NCBI GenBank assembly: GCA_040757575.1
Contig: JBFLXA010000001.1
Location: 248,001 to 312,000 of the forward strand
Length of the DNA: 64,000 bases
From: PFJX01 sp040757575
GTDB taxonomy: Bacteria > Pseudomonadota > Gammaproteobacteria > Burkholderiales > Thiobacillaceae
Direction: 5' to 3'
Below are positions 34,690 through 43,943 of the stretch, in pieces. The first letter of the stretch is position 1. Every line of letters begins with the position of its first letter. Made by a program: the position numbers and the translations under genes. Under the pieces are notes generated by a model, which was not told the origin of the DNA, did no database searches, and saw only the letters and a program-made list of their open reading frames with translations.

Positions 34690-36118
34690 GCTCACCGCCC
34701 TGCTCTGGGGCTTTTCCGGCCTGGTGCTGGCCACCATCCTCGGCGCCTGGTTTCTTTATGGTTTCGGATGGACCATGCTGGCTTTCCTCTTGTTGGGCAT
34801 CGCCCTGTCCGCCTTCGGCCAGATCAAGGCCCGCCAGTGGCTGGCCCCCATCGCCCTGCTGGACGGGCTGACCCAGGAAATCTCCCAGGGACGGTTCAGC
34901 AGCCGCATCACCCGGGTATCGGACAAGGACGAGCTGGGGCGCCTGTGCTGGCGCATGAACGACATGCTGGACCAGCTGGAGACCTATTTCCGGGAGGAAA
35001 GCACCACCTTCCGCTACCACGTGGAAGGCAAGTTCTTCCGCAAGGCCTTCACCGGCGGATTGCATGGCGGCTTCGGCCAGGGACTGGAAAGCCATAACGT
35101 ACTGCTGGACAACATGGCGGAACAGGCCGAGAAACAGATGCGCAACCAGCTCATCTCCAAGGTCCATCACCTCAACACCACCAACCTGCTCACCAACCTG
35201 GCCTCCAACCAGACCGACCTGAAAAACGTCACCGACGAGATGCAGGAGGTCCACAACCTGGCCACCCGCACCAGCGCCGACGCGGAAGACAGCCGCCAGG
35301 CCGTGAGCCAGGTGGTGGTCCACCTGGCCGACATCAGCAAGCGCATCAACCACGTGGCAGACGCCGTGACCGCCCTGAACGATAGCAGCCAGGCCATCAC
35401 CGACGCAGTGCAGCTCATCACCGCCATCGCCAACCAGACCAATCTGCTGGCCCTGAACGCGGCCATCGAAGCGGCCCGGGCCGGGGAAGCAGGACGAGGC
35501 TTCGCCGTGGTGGCAGACGAAGTGCGCAAACTGGCGGAGAACACCAAGAAGGCATCGGAATCCATCGGCCAGATCATGGGCAACCTCAACACCGAGGCCG
35601 CCACCATGCTGGAGGATTCCCACGCCATGCGGGACATGGCCGCCACCTCCACCCAGGTCATCGGCGAGATGGAAGGACGCTTCCACCATTTTGCCCAGTC
35701 CGCCCAGGAAACCCTGCGCCGGGCCACCCTGGCCCACGACATGAGTTTCTCCTCCCTGGTGAAGGTGGACCACGTGGTCTACAAGCAAAAGGCTTACATG
35801 GCCATCAACTCCAGCGGCGAACGGGTCTTTACCGATGCCGTGGCGGTGAACCACCACCAGTGCCGCCTGGGCGAGTGGTACGCCAATGCGGGCAAGGCCC
35901 ATTTCGGCGCCATGCCCTCCTTCGCCCGCCTCGCCCATCCCCACGCCCAGGTCCACGATGGAGCCCACGACATGCTGCATCTGCTGGGGGAAAACTGGGC
36001 CCGCAATCCGGACATCCAGGACCGTATCCTGGCGTCCATGGCCCAGATGGAAAGCGCCAGCCAGGCAGTCATGGACATCCTGGACCAGCTTGTGGCGGAA
36101 AAGCACGCCGGGGATTAA
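34664..36118 (+). CDS. Methyl-accepting chemotaxis protein with C-terminal CZB zinc-binding domain
   Basis: 484 aa. Two adjoining membrane segments (about residues 10-50: FSGLVLATILGAWFLYGFGW, MLAFLLLGIALSAFGQ) with almost no periplasmic loop, a HAMP-like linker, then the signalling helix hairpin with tip ITAIANQTNLLALNAAIEAA and ARAGEAGRGFAVVADEVRKL. The C-terminal domain (about 375-480) has HHQCRLGEWY (His398, Cys400) and downstream histidines, the CZB zinc-binding pattern. It lacks a ligand domain and overlaps the PAS gene, implying cytosolic input. It converges on pilR. Confidence 0.93.
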   Translation: MTNWSLQSRLTALLWGFSGLVLATILGAWFLYGFGWTMLAFLLLGIALSAFGQIKARQWLAPIALLDGLTQEISQGRFSSRITRVSDKDELGRLCWRMNDMLDQLETYFREESTTFRYHVEGKFFRKAFTGGLHGGFGQGLESHNVLLDNMAEQAEKQMRNQLISKVHHLNTTNLLTNLASNQTDLKNVTDEMQEVHNLATRTSADAEDSRQAVSQVVVHLADISKRINHVADAVTALNDSSQAITDAVQLITAIANQTNLLALNAAIEAARAGEAGRGFAVVADEVRKLAENTKKASESIGQIMGNLNTEAATMLEDSHAMRDMAATSTQVIGEMEGRFHHFAQSAQETLRRATLAHDMSFSSLVKVDHVVYKQKAYMAINSSGERVFTDAVAVNHHQCRLGEWYANAGKAHFGAMPSFARLAHPHAQVHDGAHDMLHLLGENWARNPDIQDRILASMAQMESASQAVMDILDQLVAEKHAGD

Positions 36119-37473
36119 TCGATCCCCAGACGTTCCAGCCGATAGCGCAGGGAACGGAACGTCACTCCAAGTAGCCGGGCGGCGGCGGTCTTGTTGTTGC
36201 CCGTCTTGGCCAGGGCGGCGACGAGCACTTTCCGTTCCACGCCGTCGAGATAGTCCTGCAAATTGCCGGCCGGTTCGCCGGGCTGCACCGTATCAAAGCC
36301 TTCCCCCTCCAGGCCCGGGGTGATACACAAGTCTTCTGAGCGGATTTCGTCCCCTTCATACAGGGCCAGGGCACGCTCCAGCATGTTCTCCAGTTCCCGC
36401 ACATTGCCGGGAAAATCGTAGCGCCCCAGGGCCTCGAGGGCCTGGGGGCTGAGCCGGGGGCGCCGGGCACCCGCCAGGCGATCCAGGATCGCCTCCGCCA
36501 GGGGCGCCACGTCTTCCCGCCGCTCCCGCAGGGCGGGCATGTGCATGCTGATGACGTTGAGTCGGTAAAAGAGGTCATGGCGGAAACGGCCACTGGCTAC
36601 AGCCGCCGCAAGATCCTGGTGGGAGGCGCTGATGAGGCGCACATCCACCGGCTCTTCCACCACGCCCCCTACCCGGCGCACCCGCTTTTCCTGGATGGCC
36701 CGCAGCAGTTTCACCTGCATGGGAACAGGCAGGTCCACCACCTCGTCGAGGAACAGGGTGCCTCCGTCCGCCGCCTGGAAGAAACCGTCCCGGTCCGCAT
36801 CCGCACCGGTGAAAGCGCCCTTGCGATAGCCGAAGAACTCGCTTTCCATGAGATTCTCCGGGATGGCGCCACAGTTCACCGCCACAAAGGGGGCGGCCGC
36901 CCGGGGCCCTTCCCCGTGGATCAAACGGGCCGCAACCTCCTTGCCCGTGCCGGTGGCCCCGGAGATGAACACCGGCGCCTGGCTGCGGGCCACCTTGTCG
37001 ATCAGGGCACGTACCTGCTGCATGGGGGGTGAATCCCCCACCAGGCGCCGCTGCCCCCCAGTCCGGACCGGTGCTTCCGGCAGCTTGAGGGCGGAGCGCA
37101 CCAGGGAGCGGATCTTCTCCGGGGTGACTGGTTTTTCCACGTAGTCGAAAGCCCCCGCCTTCAGGGCCACCACGGCGTTTTCCGCCGACCCGAAGGCCGT
37201 GATCACGGCCACCGGGGTCTGGGCGGCCTGCTCGGCAATGTGACGCACCACCTCCAGGCCATCCCCGTCCGGCAGGCGCATGTCGGTCAGGCACAGGTCG
37301 AAGGTCTTATCCACCAGTCTGGCCCGGGCCTCGGCAACTGTCTGGGCCCGCTCGCTGTCCAAGCCCATGCGCACCATGTCCATTTCCAAGAGATCCAGCA
37401 GGTCCGGCTCGTCATCCACCAGCAGGACCCGGGGCCGTTTGTGGGCACCGGCGCTTTTCAAACCATTGCTCAT
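36115..37473 (-). CDS. pilR: NtrC-family response regulator PilR
   Basis: 452 aa. Receiver domain with the phospho-acceptor in FDLCLTDMRLPDGDGLEVV and the KPVTPEKI lysine; sigma-54 AAA+ domain with Walker A GATGTGKE (GESGTGKE is more usual), the GAFTGA loop and GGTLFLDEV; C-terminal Fis-type helix-turn-helix (KTAAARLLGVTFRSLRYRLE). PilR activates type IV pilin genes with sigma-54. Start at MSNGLKSAG, with an AAGGAG site. It overlaps pilS by 4 bp. Confidence 0.92.
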   Translation of the reverse strand: MSNGLKSAGAHKRPRVLLVDDEPDLLDLLEMDMVRMGLDSERAQTVAEARARLVDKTFDLCLTDMRLPDGDGLEVVRHIAEQAAQTPVAVITAFGSAENAVVALKAGAFDYVEKPVTPEKIRSLVRSALKLPEAPVRTGGQRRLVGDSPPMQQVRALIDKVARSQAPVFISGATGTGKEVAARLIHGEGPRAAAPFVAVNCGAIPENLMESEFFGYRKGAFTGADADRDGFFQAADGGTLFLDEVVDLPVPMQVKLLRAIQEKRVRRVGGVVEEPVDVRLISASHQDLAAAVASGRFRHDLFYRLNVISMHMPALRERREDVAPLAEAILDRLAGARRPRLSPQALEALGRYDFPGNVRELENMLERALALYEGDEIRSEDLCITPGLEGEGFDTVQPGEPAGNLQDYLDGVERKVLVAALAKTGNNKTAAARLLGVTFRSLRYRLERLGID

Positions 37474-39149
37474 GGGTTTTTCTCCTTGCAGGGGCCTGGC
37501 CGGCCCCGCAGCCGGAACATGGCGCCATCCGCCACATCCATGTAACTGAGGCTGGCCCCGTTGGCCTCCGCCAGATCCCGGGCGATATAGAGCCCCAGCC
37601 CCGTGCCCTGCTTGGCCGTGGTGTAGAAGGGCTCGAACAGGCGGGCCTTGGTGGCGGGGGCGATGGGGGGGCCATCGTTGATGACGTCCACGTTGACGAA
37701 AGCGTCCTGGCAGGAAATACGCACCCGGATACTTGCCGTCTGATGCGTGCAATATCGCCAGGCGTTGCGCAACAGGTTCCAGAGGATCTGTTCCAGGTGG
37801 TTGGCGTCCATGCACAGATGGGGATTACCGTTCAGGTGCAGGTGAATGACATCGTCCGGCACCTGTTCCCGCTGGGCGAAATCCAGCAGAAAGCGGGGTA
37901 CCACTTCGGCCAGCACCAGTTCCTGGCGCTGCATGCGGTCCCGGCGGTTGAGGGCCAGCACGTCTTCCACCAGGCCGTTCAGCCGATCCGCGTTGTCATT
38001 GATGATGCGGGTCAGGCGCCGGCTCACGTCGTCCTCGTGTTCTTCCGCCAGAATGCCCGCCGCATGGCGGATGGCCGACAGGGGGTTACGGATCTCGTGG
38101 GCCAGGTTGGCGGTGAGCATGCCCAGGGAAGCCAGCTTCATGCGCTGGGCCTGGGATTCCAGTTCCGTCATGTCTTCCAGCACCAGCACCGCCCCCTCCT
38201 GGCGGCTGGGCTCCAGCTCGATGAACCGGGGAATGAGGCGGCGTCCGTCCCGGCCGGACTGGAAAGGGTGGTCCGGGACGCTGCGGTGATGACGCCAGTC
38301 GGACCAGAGGGCCGCCAGCTGGGGGGCGCACTGGTGCAGGTTGCAGAGGGGAAAGAAACGGGTGCCCAGCAGGTCTTCCACCCGGACGTTGTATTGCAAC
38401 ACCTCTCCATGGCGTCCCAGTGCCATGACGGCATAGGGCAACTCCTGGATCATGCGGGCGTTGACCCGAGCCAGATTTTCAACTTCGGCCCCCTTCTCCC
38501 GGGCCAGGCGGGAAGCCACCAGCACCCCGTTTGCCTGGACATGGGCCAGTATGGCCACCCCGAAAAAGCTGGCCGCCAGCACCCCCACCCGGGCCAGGGT
38601 ATCCATGCCCGCCTCTCCCGTCAGTACCAGCCAGACCTGCTGGGAGAGGACCACCAGAGCCCCCAGGGAAACCCAGAAGAAGAGCTTGCGCCTTTGTCTG
38701 AGCATGCCCACGGCCGCCATGGACACGATGAGCAACAAACCGGGGCCTGCGGGCCCGCTGCCGCTCAGGTACATGATGGCGCCGATACAGACGATGTCGA
38801 CGATGACATGCCGGGCCAGCTGGGTTTCGAAGGCTGGAACCTGGTTGCGCATGGGCACGATGAACACCCAGGCGGCGAGGAAATAGGTGGCACACACCCC
38901 CGCATACCAGTGGGGATTACGCAGGGACAGGAGGCTGCTGTCCCCCATGACCAGCCCCACCACCGCAAGGGCGAAGGCCACGAACAAGCGGAAATAGTTT
39001 AGCTGGCTGAGGGCGCGCCAGAAACTCTCCGGCGTGGCTTCCATGTTGCCGGGAAGACCGGCCGCCCCTGATGGGGCACGCTTCACGCCGGAGCCGGAGC
39101 CGTCCGGCTCCGGCCCGGGCAGGACTTCAGCCGATACGCCGGTGCTCAT
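37470..39149 (-). CDS. pilS: Sensor histidine kinase PilS
   Basis: 559 aa (524 if translation starts at MEATPESFW, 39044). Six hydrophobic segments fill about residues 50-215, followed by a PAS domain, the HisKA helix with the phospho-accepting histidine (ANLAHEIRNPLSAIRHAAG) and an ATPase domain (LLRNAWRYC, NDGPPIAPA, GTGLGLYIARDLAEANG). This is the PilS architecture, and pilR follows. It begins inside the preceding PP0621-type gene, so the group is one operon. No pilin gene is in the window. Confidence 0.92.
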   Translation of the reverse strand: MSTGVSAEVLPGPEPDGSGSGVKRAPSGAAGLPGNMEATPESFWRALSQLNYFRLFVAFALAVVGLVMGDSSLLSLRNPHWYAGVCATYFLAAWVFIVPMRNQVPAFETQLARHVIVDIVCIGAIMYLSGSGPAGPGLLLIVSMAAVGMLRQRRKLFFWVSLGALVVLSQQVWLVLTGEAGMDTLARVGVLAASFFGVAILAHVQANGVLVASRLAREKGAEVENLARVNARMIQELPYAVMALGRHGEVLQYNVRVEDLLGTRFFPLCNLHQCAPQLAALWSDWRHHRSVPDHPFQSGRDGRRLIPRFIELEPSRQEGAVLVLEDMTELESQAQRMKLASLGMLTANLAHEIRNPLSAIRHAAGILAEEHEDDVSRRLTRIINDNADRLNGLVEDVLALNRRDRMQRQELVLAEVVPRFLLDFAQREQVPDDVIHLHLNGNPHLCMDANHLEQILWNLLRNAWRYCTHQTASIRVRISCQDAFVNVDVINDGPPIAPATKARLFEPFYTTAKQGTGLGLYIARDLAEANGASLSYMDVADGAMFRLRGRPGPCKEKNP

Positions 39150-39345
39150 CGCAACAATAAAACGCCCCCTTGCTCATAAGGGCTTCGGAGCGGGGCAAGT
39201 TCACGCCGCATACCTTGCAGCGCACCATGTCTTCCACCCCCTTCTCGGCGGTAGGCTTGGGCTTCTCACCCCGTGGACGGCCCATGTGCCTGAACCACAA
39301 CACCAGAAGCACCGTGACCAGGATGATGATGAGTATCTTAGTCAC
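39127..39345 (-). CDS. PP0621-family small membrane-anchored zinc-ribbon protein
   Basis: 72 aa. An N-terminal membrane segment (ILIIILVTVLLVLWFRHMG) and a cysteine-containing domain: RCKVCGVNLPRSEAL and FYCCDEHRRIG. This matches the small PP0621-like family usually found next to pilS. Probably binds a metal through the CxxC and CC pairs; function unknown. It overlaps its upstream neighbour by 8 bp and pilS by 23 bp. Confidence 0.85.
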   Translation of the reverse strand: MTKILIIILVTVLLVLWFRHMGRPRGEKPKPTAEKGVEDMVRCKVCGVNLPRSEALMSKGAFYCCDEHRRIG

Positions 39346-39646
39346 GGGACAGGCCGTTCTTGTGCGCTTCGTTGATCACGCACAACAGTTGCTTGAAGGG
39401 GATTTCCCGCCCCCAGCGGTTGACGAACTGCATATAGGGCAGATCCCTCCCGGTGGGGAACTGGTAGGTATCCGCCACCATCTCGTCGTAGAGCTTGCGC
39501 AACACACCATCCAGATGATCCAGCATGGTGGACCAGCGCTCCGCATTCTCCGGGTCATATTCGATGCCGGCACGCATCTCGTCGATCTCGTACACCGCGT
39601 TGTGCACCAGGTCCACATATTCGTCGTAGGTCTTGGGGCCTTTCAT
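39338..39646 (-). CDS. Conserved hypothetical protein upstream of pilS
   Basis: 102 aa, soluble, acidic and aromatic-rich (DEYVDLVHNAVYEIDEMRAG; PYMQFVNRWGREIPFKQLLC). Predicted all-helical, without a domain I recognise. An AAGGAAG ribosome site precedes its ATG, and its overlap with the PP0621-type gene makes it the first gene of the pilS-pilR transcript. A role linked to PilSR is inference from coupling only. Confidence 0.75.
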   Translation of the reverse strand: MKGPKTYDEYVDLVHNAVYEIDEMRAGIEYDPENAERWSTMLDHLDGVLRKLYDEMVADTYQFPTGRDLPYMQFVNRWGREIPFKQLLCVINEAHKNGLSRD

Positions 39647-39717
39647 GACTTCCTTTCAGACAGCAAAAACCGGGAAACTTGAGGTCTGTCATTGTGCCAC
39701 TACGGATTCGCCCCGGT

Positions 39718-40617
39718 TCACTCTGGCGGATATTCCTGGTCCAGGATCCGGCGAATCCAGTCCAGATGAGGGGTCACCAGACCAGCCCCGCCCAAGGCTC
39801 CCTGACGGGTTTTCGAACAATTCAACGTGTTTCCCGGGCCGTCCCTTTGGCAGGACTGGGGCGTCTCGCCGTTGAAGGCGGCAATGGCCAGCACGGCCAC
39901 CCTCCCTGCCTCATCTATGAACAGGGGGCCGCCGGAATCACCAAAGGCCACCTGAGCCTCTCCCGCCACCCAACGCGAAGGGCCTCCTCCCCGCAGCACC
40001 GGACTGCGAACCGGTGGGGCATCGAACTGGAACAGCAGCACCTCGTCCTGGCCCGAACCTTCGTCGTCGGCCAGCAGGGCTTCCACCCGGTTGCGCCCCA
40101 GGCGCAATACACCTGGGCTGGGACCGGTGATCACGGCCCCGGTGGCGGGGACGGCATCGGCTCCATACCCAGCCAGGCTGAACACCTGTCCCGGCCGAAT
40201 TTTCTGCCGGTCCAGGGGAAATACATGGGCATAGTCCGGCGCCGGGTCAGCCAGACGCACCAGGGCCAGATCGTCATGCCAGGCAAAGCGGGCGTCCCGC
40301 ATCGTGTTCCCGGTCTGGAAATCCGGGTGGATGACCACGGCCCTGGCCACCCTCAGTTCCGCCCGGGCCGAGGGACCGTTGAAGCGGATGCGGATGCGTT
40401 CCGGGCTGTTCCGGCTGCCGGAAACCACGTGGGCGGCGGTCAGCACATGCCGGGCATCGATGAGCACGCCGCTGTAAACGCCCCCTTGCTCCGGCAGGAT
40501 GGCCACTACCCCGGTCCAGGGCTCGCCACCGGTATTCCAGTCCAGGATCTCGCCTCCCACCAGGGCCTGGACGGGGGTATGCAGCAGCAAGAGCAAAAGA
40601 AGCAGCAGTCGGCGCAC
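39718..40617 (-). CDS. Secreted trypsin-like serine protease
   Basis: 299 aa with a leucine-rich signal peptide (RRLLLLLLLLLHTPVQA). S1 fold: catalytic His in VLTAAHVVSG, Asp in HDDLALVRL, Ser in FGDSGGPLF. There is no C-terminal PDZ domain, so it is not a DegP-type protease. Two cysteines near the C-terminus (QSCQRDG...LNCSKT) could form a disulfide. It stands alone on the minus strand; substrate unknown. Confidence 0.9.
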   Translation of the reverse strand: MRRLLLLLLLLLHTPVQALVGGEILDWNTGGEPWTGVVAILPEQGGVYSGVLIDARHVLTAAHVVSGSRNSPERIRIRFNGPSARAELRVARAVVIHPDFQTGNTMRDARFAWHDDLALVRLADPAPDYAHVFPLDRQKIRPGQVFSLAGYGADAVPATGAVITGPSPGVLRLGRNRVEALLADDEGSGQDEVLLFQFDAPPVRSPVLRGGGPSRWVAGEAQVAFGDSGGPLFIDEAGRVAVLAIAAFNGETPQSCQRDGPGNTLNCSKTRQGALGGAGLVTPHLDWIRRILDQEYPPE

Positions 40618-40690
40618 GGAAGAGCTCGCAAACGGAGCGAGGGATTATCCCCCGGCAACTGGTCCATCCCCTAGCCAGGACTGCATACCA

Positions 40691-42985
40691 TCAAAGATAG
40701 ACAACCCGGTTACGCCCTTCGGATTTGGCCTGGTAGAGAGCGGAATCGGCCCGGGCCAGGGAAGCATCCGCCTGACCATCCGCTTCCCGCAACGTGGTCA
40801 CGCCGATGCTGATGGTGATGTGCAAACGCAAGTCCCCGAAGGGGATTGCCTCGGCGGCCACGCGTTCCCGCAAGCGCTCGGCAAATTCCCGGGCATCCTC
40901 GCCTTCCGTGCCGAACAGAAGCAGGGCAAATTCCTCGCCCCCCAGTCGCCCCGCCTGGTCAGTGCGGCGCAGACTGTCTTTCACGAGCTGGCCGAAATAT
41001 TTAAGCACAGCATCTCCCGCCGCGTGGCCGTGGAGATCGTTCACCTGTTTGAAGAAATCCAGGTCAATCATCAGCAAGGAGGACACGGATTCCCCGAACC
41101 GGCACAAGCGCGCCACTTCCCGTTCCAGCAGGGACAGGAACTGACGCCGGTTGGGCAGCCCGGTGAGGGAATCGGTAGTGGCCAGGGCCTGGAGTTCTGC
41201 TTCCATCTGCTTGCGTTCGCTGATGTCGTGGAACACCACCACGGCACCGATGCGCTGCCCGTCCCGGTCCAGGGAAGCAGCCGTCATCTCCACCGGAAAA
41301 CTTGAACCGTCTCGCCGGTAATAGGTGGACTCATGGCGCCGCAGCAAGCCATCAGCCATAGTCTGGTGGGTGGGACAGTCTTCAATGTCATAGGCCCGTC
41401 CATCCTCGTGGTGGTGGTGCACCAAGGCGTGGGTGTCCTGGCCCAGCATTTCGTTCTGGCTATAGCCCAGCATGGTCAGGGCGGCCGGGTTGACGAAGGT
41501 ACAGCGCCCTGCCAGGTCGATGCCGTACACCCCTTCCCCCAGGGCAGCAAGCAACTGGCGCCGCTGTTCCAGCTGCTGGCGCAGGACGTCGTCTGCTTCC
41601 TTGCGGGCCGTGATGTCTTCCGCCACACCTGTGGAGCGGATGACCCGCCCTCGATTGTCACGGACCGGAAAGCTGCGGGCGTGGACCCAGCTGATGCTGC
41701 CGTCCGGGCGCACCACCCGATACTCTTCGTCGAAGGAGCCGCTCTCCTCCAGCTCCCGCTGGAATGCCTGCACCACCCGTTCCCGATCGGCTTCGTGTAC
41801 CGCCTCGACGAAGGAATCGGGAGCGGCATACAGGCTTTCCCGGCTCCGGCCCCAGAGGGTTTCATAGGCCTTGCTGATGTAAAGCATGTCCCGGGCCGTA
41901 CGCACCCAGACCACCACCCGGCTGTTGTCGGCAAACTGGCGGAAACGTAGTTCGCTCTCGGCCAGTTCCCGATTGCGTGCCACCAGCAGAAGCATGAGGG
42001 ACAGAATGAGCGTCACCGCCATCCCAGCCAGTACCAGGCTGAAGCCGTGGCGCTGGAGGACATCCCGCCAGGTGAAATCCGGTGCGGCCTCGAAAGGCGT
42101 CAGACGCAGTGCCCGCATGAGCCCCCGGACGGGTTCGTAATCCACGGGGATGCTCCAGCCATAGTAATGGCCGGTCCGGGCTGCGGGGGACTCAGCCTCC
42201 ATGGAAAAGAGGGCCTTGGCCACTTGCTGGGCGAGACGCGGGTCTGCCTGGGGCATGGCGGCTATGGGCCATTCCGGGTACAGACGGGTGGAGAGCAAAA
42301 ACGGGAAACCGGGCACCAGCCGGGTCCCCACCGCCTTCACCTGAGCCAGATCCAGCCCGCCTGCCTGGGCCAGGGCTTCCACCACGCCGGTGCGCACGAA
42401 GGCAGCATCTGCCCTGCCATCCAGCAGGGCTTTCAGGGCGGTATCGTGGGGCATGCCCGTTACCCGTATGGTCATGTCCGTGGCCGGGTCCAGATCCAGA
42501 CCCAGCAACTCGTAGGCCTGCATCTGGTAACCCCCGAAGGACCCCACATCCGGCGTAGCCACCACCTTGTTGCGCAGATCATCCAGGGTCTTGATGTCGG
42601 TGCGATCCGCCCGGGTGACCACCACGCCGCCAAACTGGCTCATGGGTTGCCCCAACTCCGACTCGATCAGGGTGGCCAGGGGAGAGGACAGGCCCACCTG
42701 GGAAGACATCTGGACATAGTGAGCCGGATTGGTAAATACAAAGTCCAACTGACGCCGCTGGATCGCCAGTTCCAGCTCCGGATAGGTCATGGCCTCAAGG
42801 CGGAAGGGACGGCCGGTGGCCGCCGCCAGATAGTCCACAGTGGGCTGCCAGCGGGCCAGGGTTTCAGGCTTGGGGCGATAGGCCAGCACCCCCAGCACCA
42901 CTTCCGCCCCCCAGGCACCCATGACCCACAGGCAAAGCAACACCCCGACCACTACCCGTCGCCCGGTGATCCGCCCAAAGCCCAT
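40691..42985 (-). CDS. PhnD-type binding domain / PAS-PAS / GGDEF diguanylate cyclase
   Basis: 764 aa. Signal segment, a periplasmic PhnD/phosphonate-binding-like domain (about 27-290: VLGVLAYRPKPETLARWQPT, RRQLDFVFTNPAHYV), a membrane helix (about 318-340), two PAS domains (about 345-460 and 470-595) and a GGDEF domain (about 600-764). The active site is GGEEF, with an inhibitory RxxD site five residues before it (RRTDQAGRLGGEEF). Catalysis and product inhibition are therefore both expected. It probably turns a periplasmic ligand signal into cyclic di-GMP; no phn genes are nearby. Confidence 0.93.
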   Translation of the reverse strand: MGFGRITGRRVVVGVLLCLWVMGAWGAEVVLGVLAYRPKPETLARWQPTVDYLAAATGRPFRLEAMTYPELELAIQRRQLDFVFTNPAHYVQMSSQVGLSSPLATLIESELGQPMSQFGGVVVTRADRTDIKTLDDLRNKVVATPDVGSFGGYQMQAYELLGLDLDPATDMTIRVTGMPHDTALKALLDGRADAAFVRTGVVEALAQAGGLDLAQVKAVGTRLVPGFPFLLSTRLYPEWPIAAMPQADPRLAQQVAKALFSMEAESPAARTGHYYGWSIPVDYEPVRGLMRALRLTPFEAAPDFTWRDVLQRHGFSLVLAGMAVTLILSLMLLLVARNRELAESELRFRQFADNSRVVVWVRTARDMLYISKAYETLWGRSRESLYAAPDSFVEAVHEADRERVVQAFQRELEESGSFDEEYRVVRPDGSISWVHARSFPVRDNRGRVIRSTGVAEDITARKEADDVLRQQLEQRRQLLAALGEGVYGIDLAGRCTFVNPAALTMLGYSQNEMLGQDTHALVHHHHEDGRAYDIEDCPTHQTMADGLLRRHESTYYRRDGSSFPVEMTAASLDRDGQRIGAVVVFHDISERKQMEAELQALATTDSLTGLPNRRQFLSLLEREVARLCRFGESVSSLLMIDLDFFKQVNDLHGHAAGDAVLKYFGQLVKDSLRRTDQAGRLGGEEFALLLFGTEGEDAREFAERLRERVAAEAIPFGDLRLHITISIGVTTLREADGQADASLARADSALYQAKSEGRNRVVYL

Positions 42986-43025
42986 GGAGGCCCTCTCCTA
43001 TTCCCCATCGCCATTCATATTACAA

Positions 43026-43054
43026 ATGATATAAGGGAATCACCTAGGCGTCAG
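43026..43054 (-). promoter_or_regulatory. Candidate sigma-70 promoter of the PhnD-GGDEF gene
   Basis: On the minus strand, CTGACG (43049-43054), 17 bp, TATCAT (43026-43031), about 40 bp before the ATG. The region is AT-rich relative to its surroundings. Confidence 0.45.
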
Positions 43055-43101
43055 TGCGATCTTGCGGGTGACACCGAGGATTGTCTGGGCCGCCTGCTGC
43101 G

Positions 43102-43938
43102 CTAGGGCAGACTCTGCAAGAGCGTGCTCCACTGAGTTTGCCAGCAGCAGCGGTGATCAAAACCGGGCATTACTACCAAGTGGGCCGGGCTACCCGGAGG
43201 AAAGCCGGCAACGTAATCCATGGTCAGTTCCGGCGGCACGACCCGATCGTCACCGCCGACAAAATGCCATTGGGGAAGGCGGGCCAGGGCATGGCGATAA
43301 TCTGCCGGGTCAAGGGACCCTGCCAGGGGGCTCAACCTGTGGTGTCGGCTCCAGGCGGAAAGATCCAGGTTGCCAGCTACGGTGACCAGATCATCCACAT
43401 CGGCGCGCCCGGCAGCCACCAGGGCCGCCACGGTAGCACCGCCGGAATAACCCACCAGCCGCAGGCGCCGGGCACCTGTATGCACCTTGAGCATATCCAG
43501 CGCCTGGCTGACAGATTCCAGCACCTCGGGGGAAAAACGCCGCCCTGTCCAATAGTCCTGGGTGCAGGCAGGGTCGGCACCCAATGCAAACTGGCAGGGT
43601 CGTGCAAGATAGGCCACCGGCCCAGGATCAGTCAGAGCCAAGACCAGGCCCAGGGCATCCAGAGGGGTCGGATCAGCGGACGGACGAGTGGGGGTTTCCC
43701 AGGCAAAACCGTCGCCCTCCACATACACGGCCAGGCGCCCCCCCCGGGTCAGGTTCCGGGGCATAAAAACTGTCAACTGGAAACGCCCTGCCGACAAAAC
43801 CTGCCGTTGCCAGCCCCGGTCCGCAGCCAGCCTCTCCGCCTGTAGCAGCCGCTCACCGGGGGATGGGAGGCTGCCACAGCCTGCCAGCAGGACCAGGGAC
43901 AGCGCCGCCGGAAAACCCCGCAGACGCAGCTTGCCCAC
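43102..43938 (-). CDS. Alpha/beta-hydrolase-fold lipoprotein
   Basis: 278 aa. Signal peptide with lipobox (ALSLVLLAGCGSLPSPG). Nucleophile elbow GYSGG in LRLVGYSGGATVAAL; candidate acid Asp in FVGGDDRVVPPE; His in MPGFDHRCCW. These form a complete Ser-Asp-His triad, so an active periplasm-facing esterase or hydrolase is likely. Substrate unknown. It lies 5 bp downstream of the autotransporter-like gene on the same strand, so the two may be co-transcribed. Confidence 0.82.
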   Translation of the reverse strand: MGKLRLRGFPAALSLVLLAGCGSLPSPGERLLQAERLAADRGWQRQVLSAGRFQLTVFMPRNLTRGGRLAVYVEGDGFAWETPTRPSADPTPLDALGLVLALTDPGPVAYLARPCQFALGADPACTQDYWTGRRFSPEVLESVSQALDMLKVHTGARRLRLVGYSGGATVAALVAAGRADVDDLVTVAGNLDLSAWSRHHRLSPLAGSLDPADYRHALARLPQWHFVGGDDRVVPPELTMDYVAGFPPGSPAHLVVMPGFDHRCCWQTQWSTLLQSLP

Positions 43939-43943
43939 CTGGG

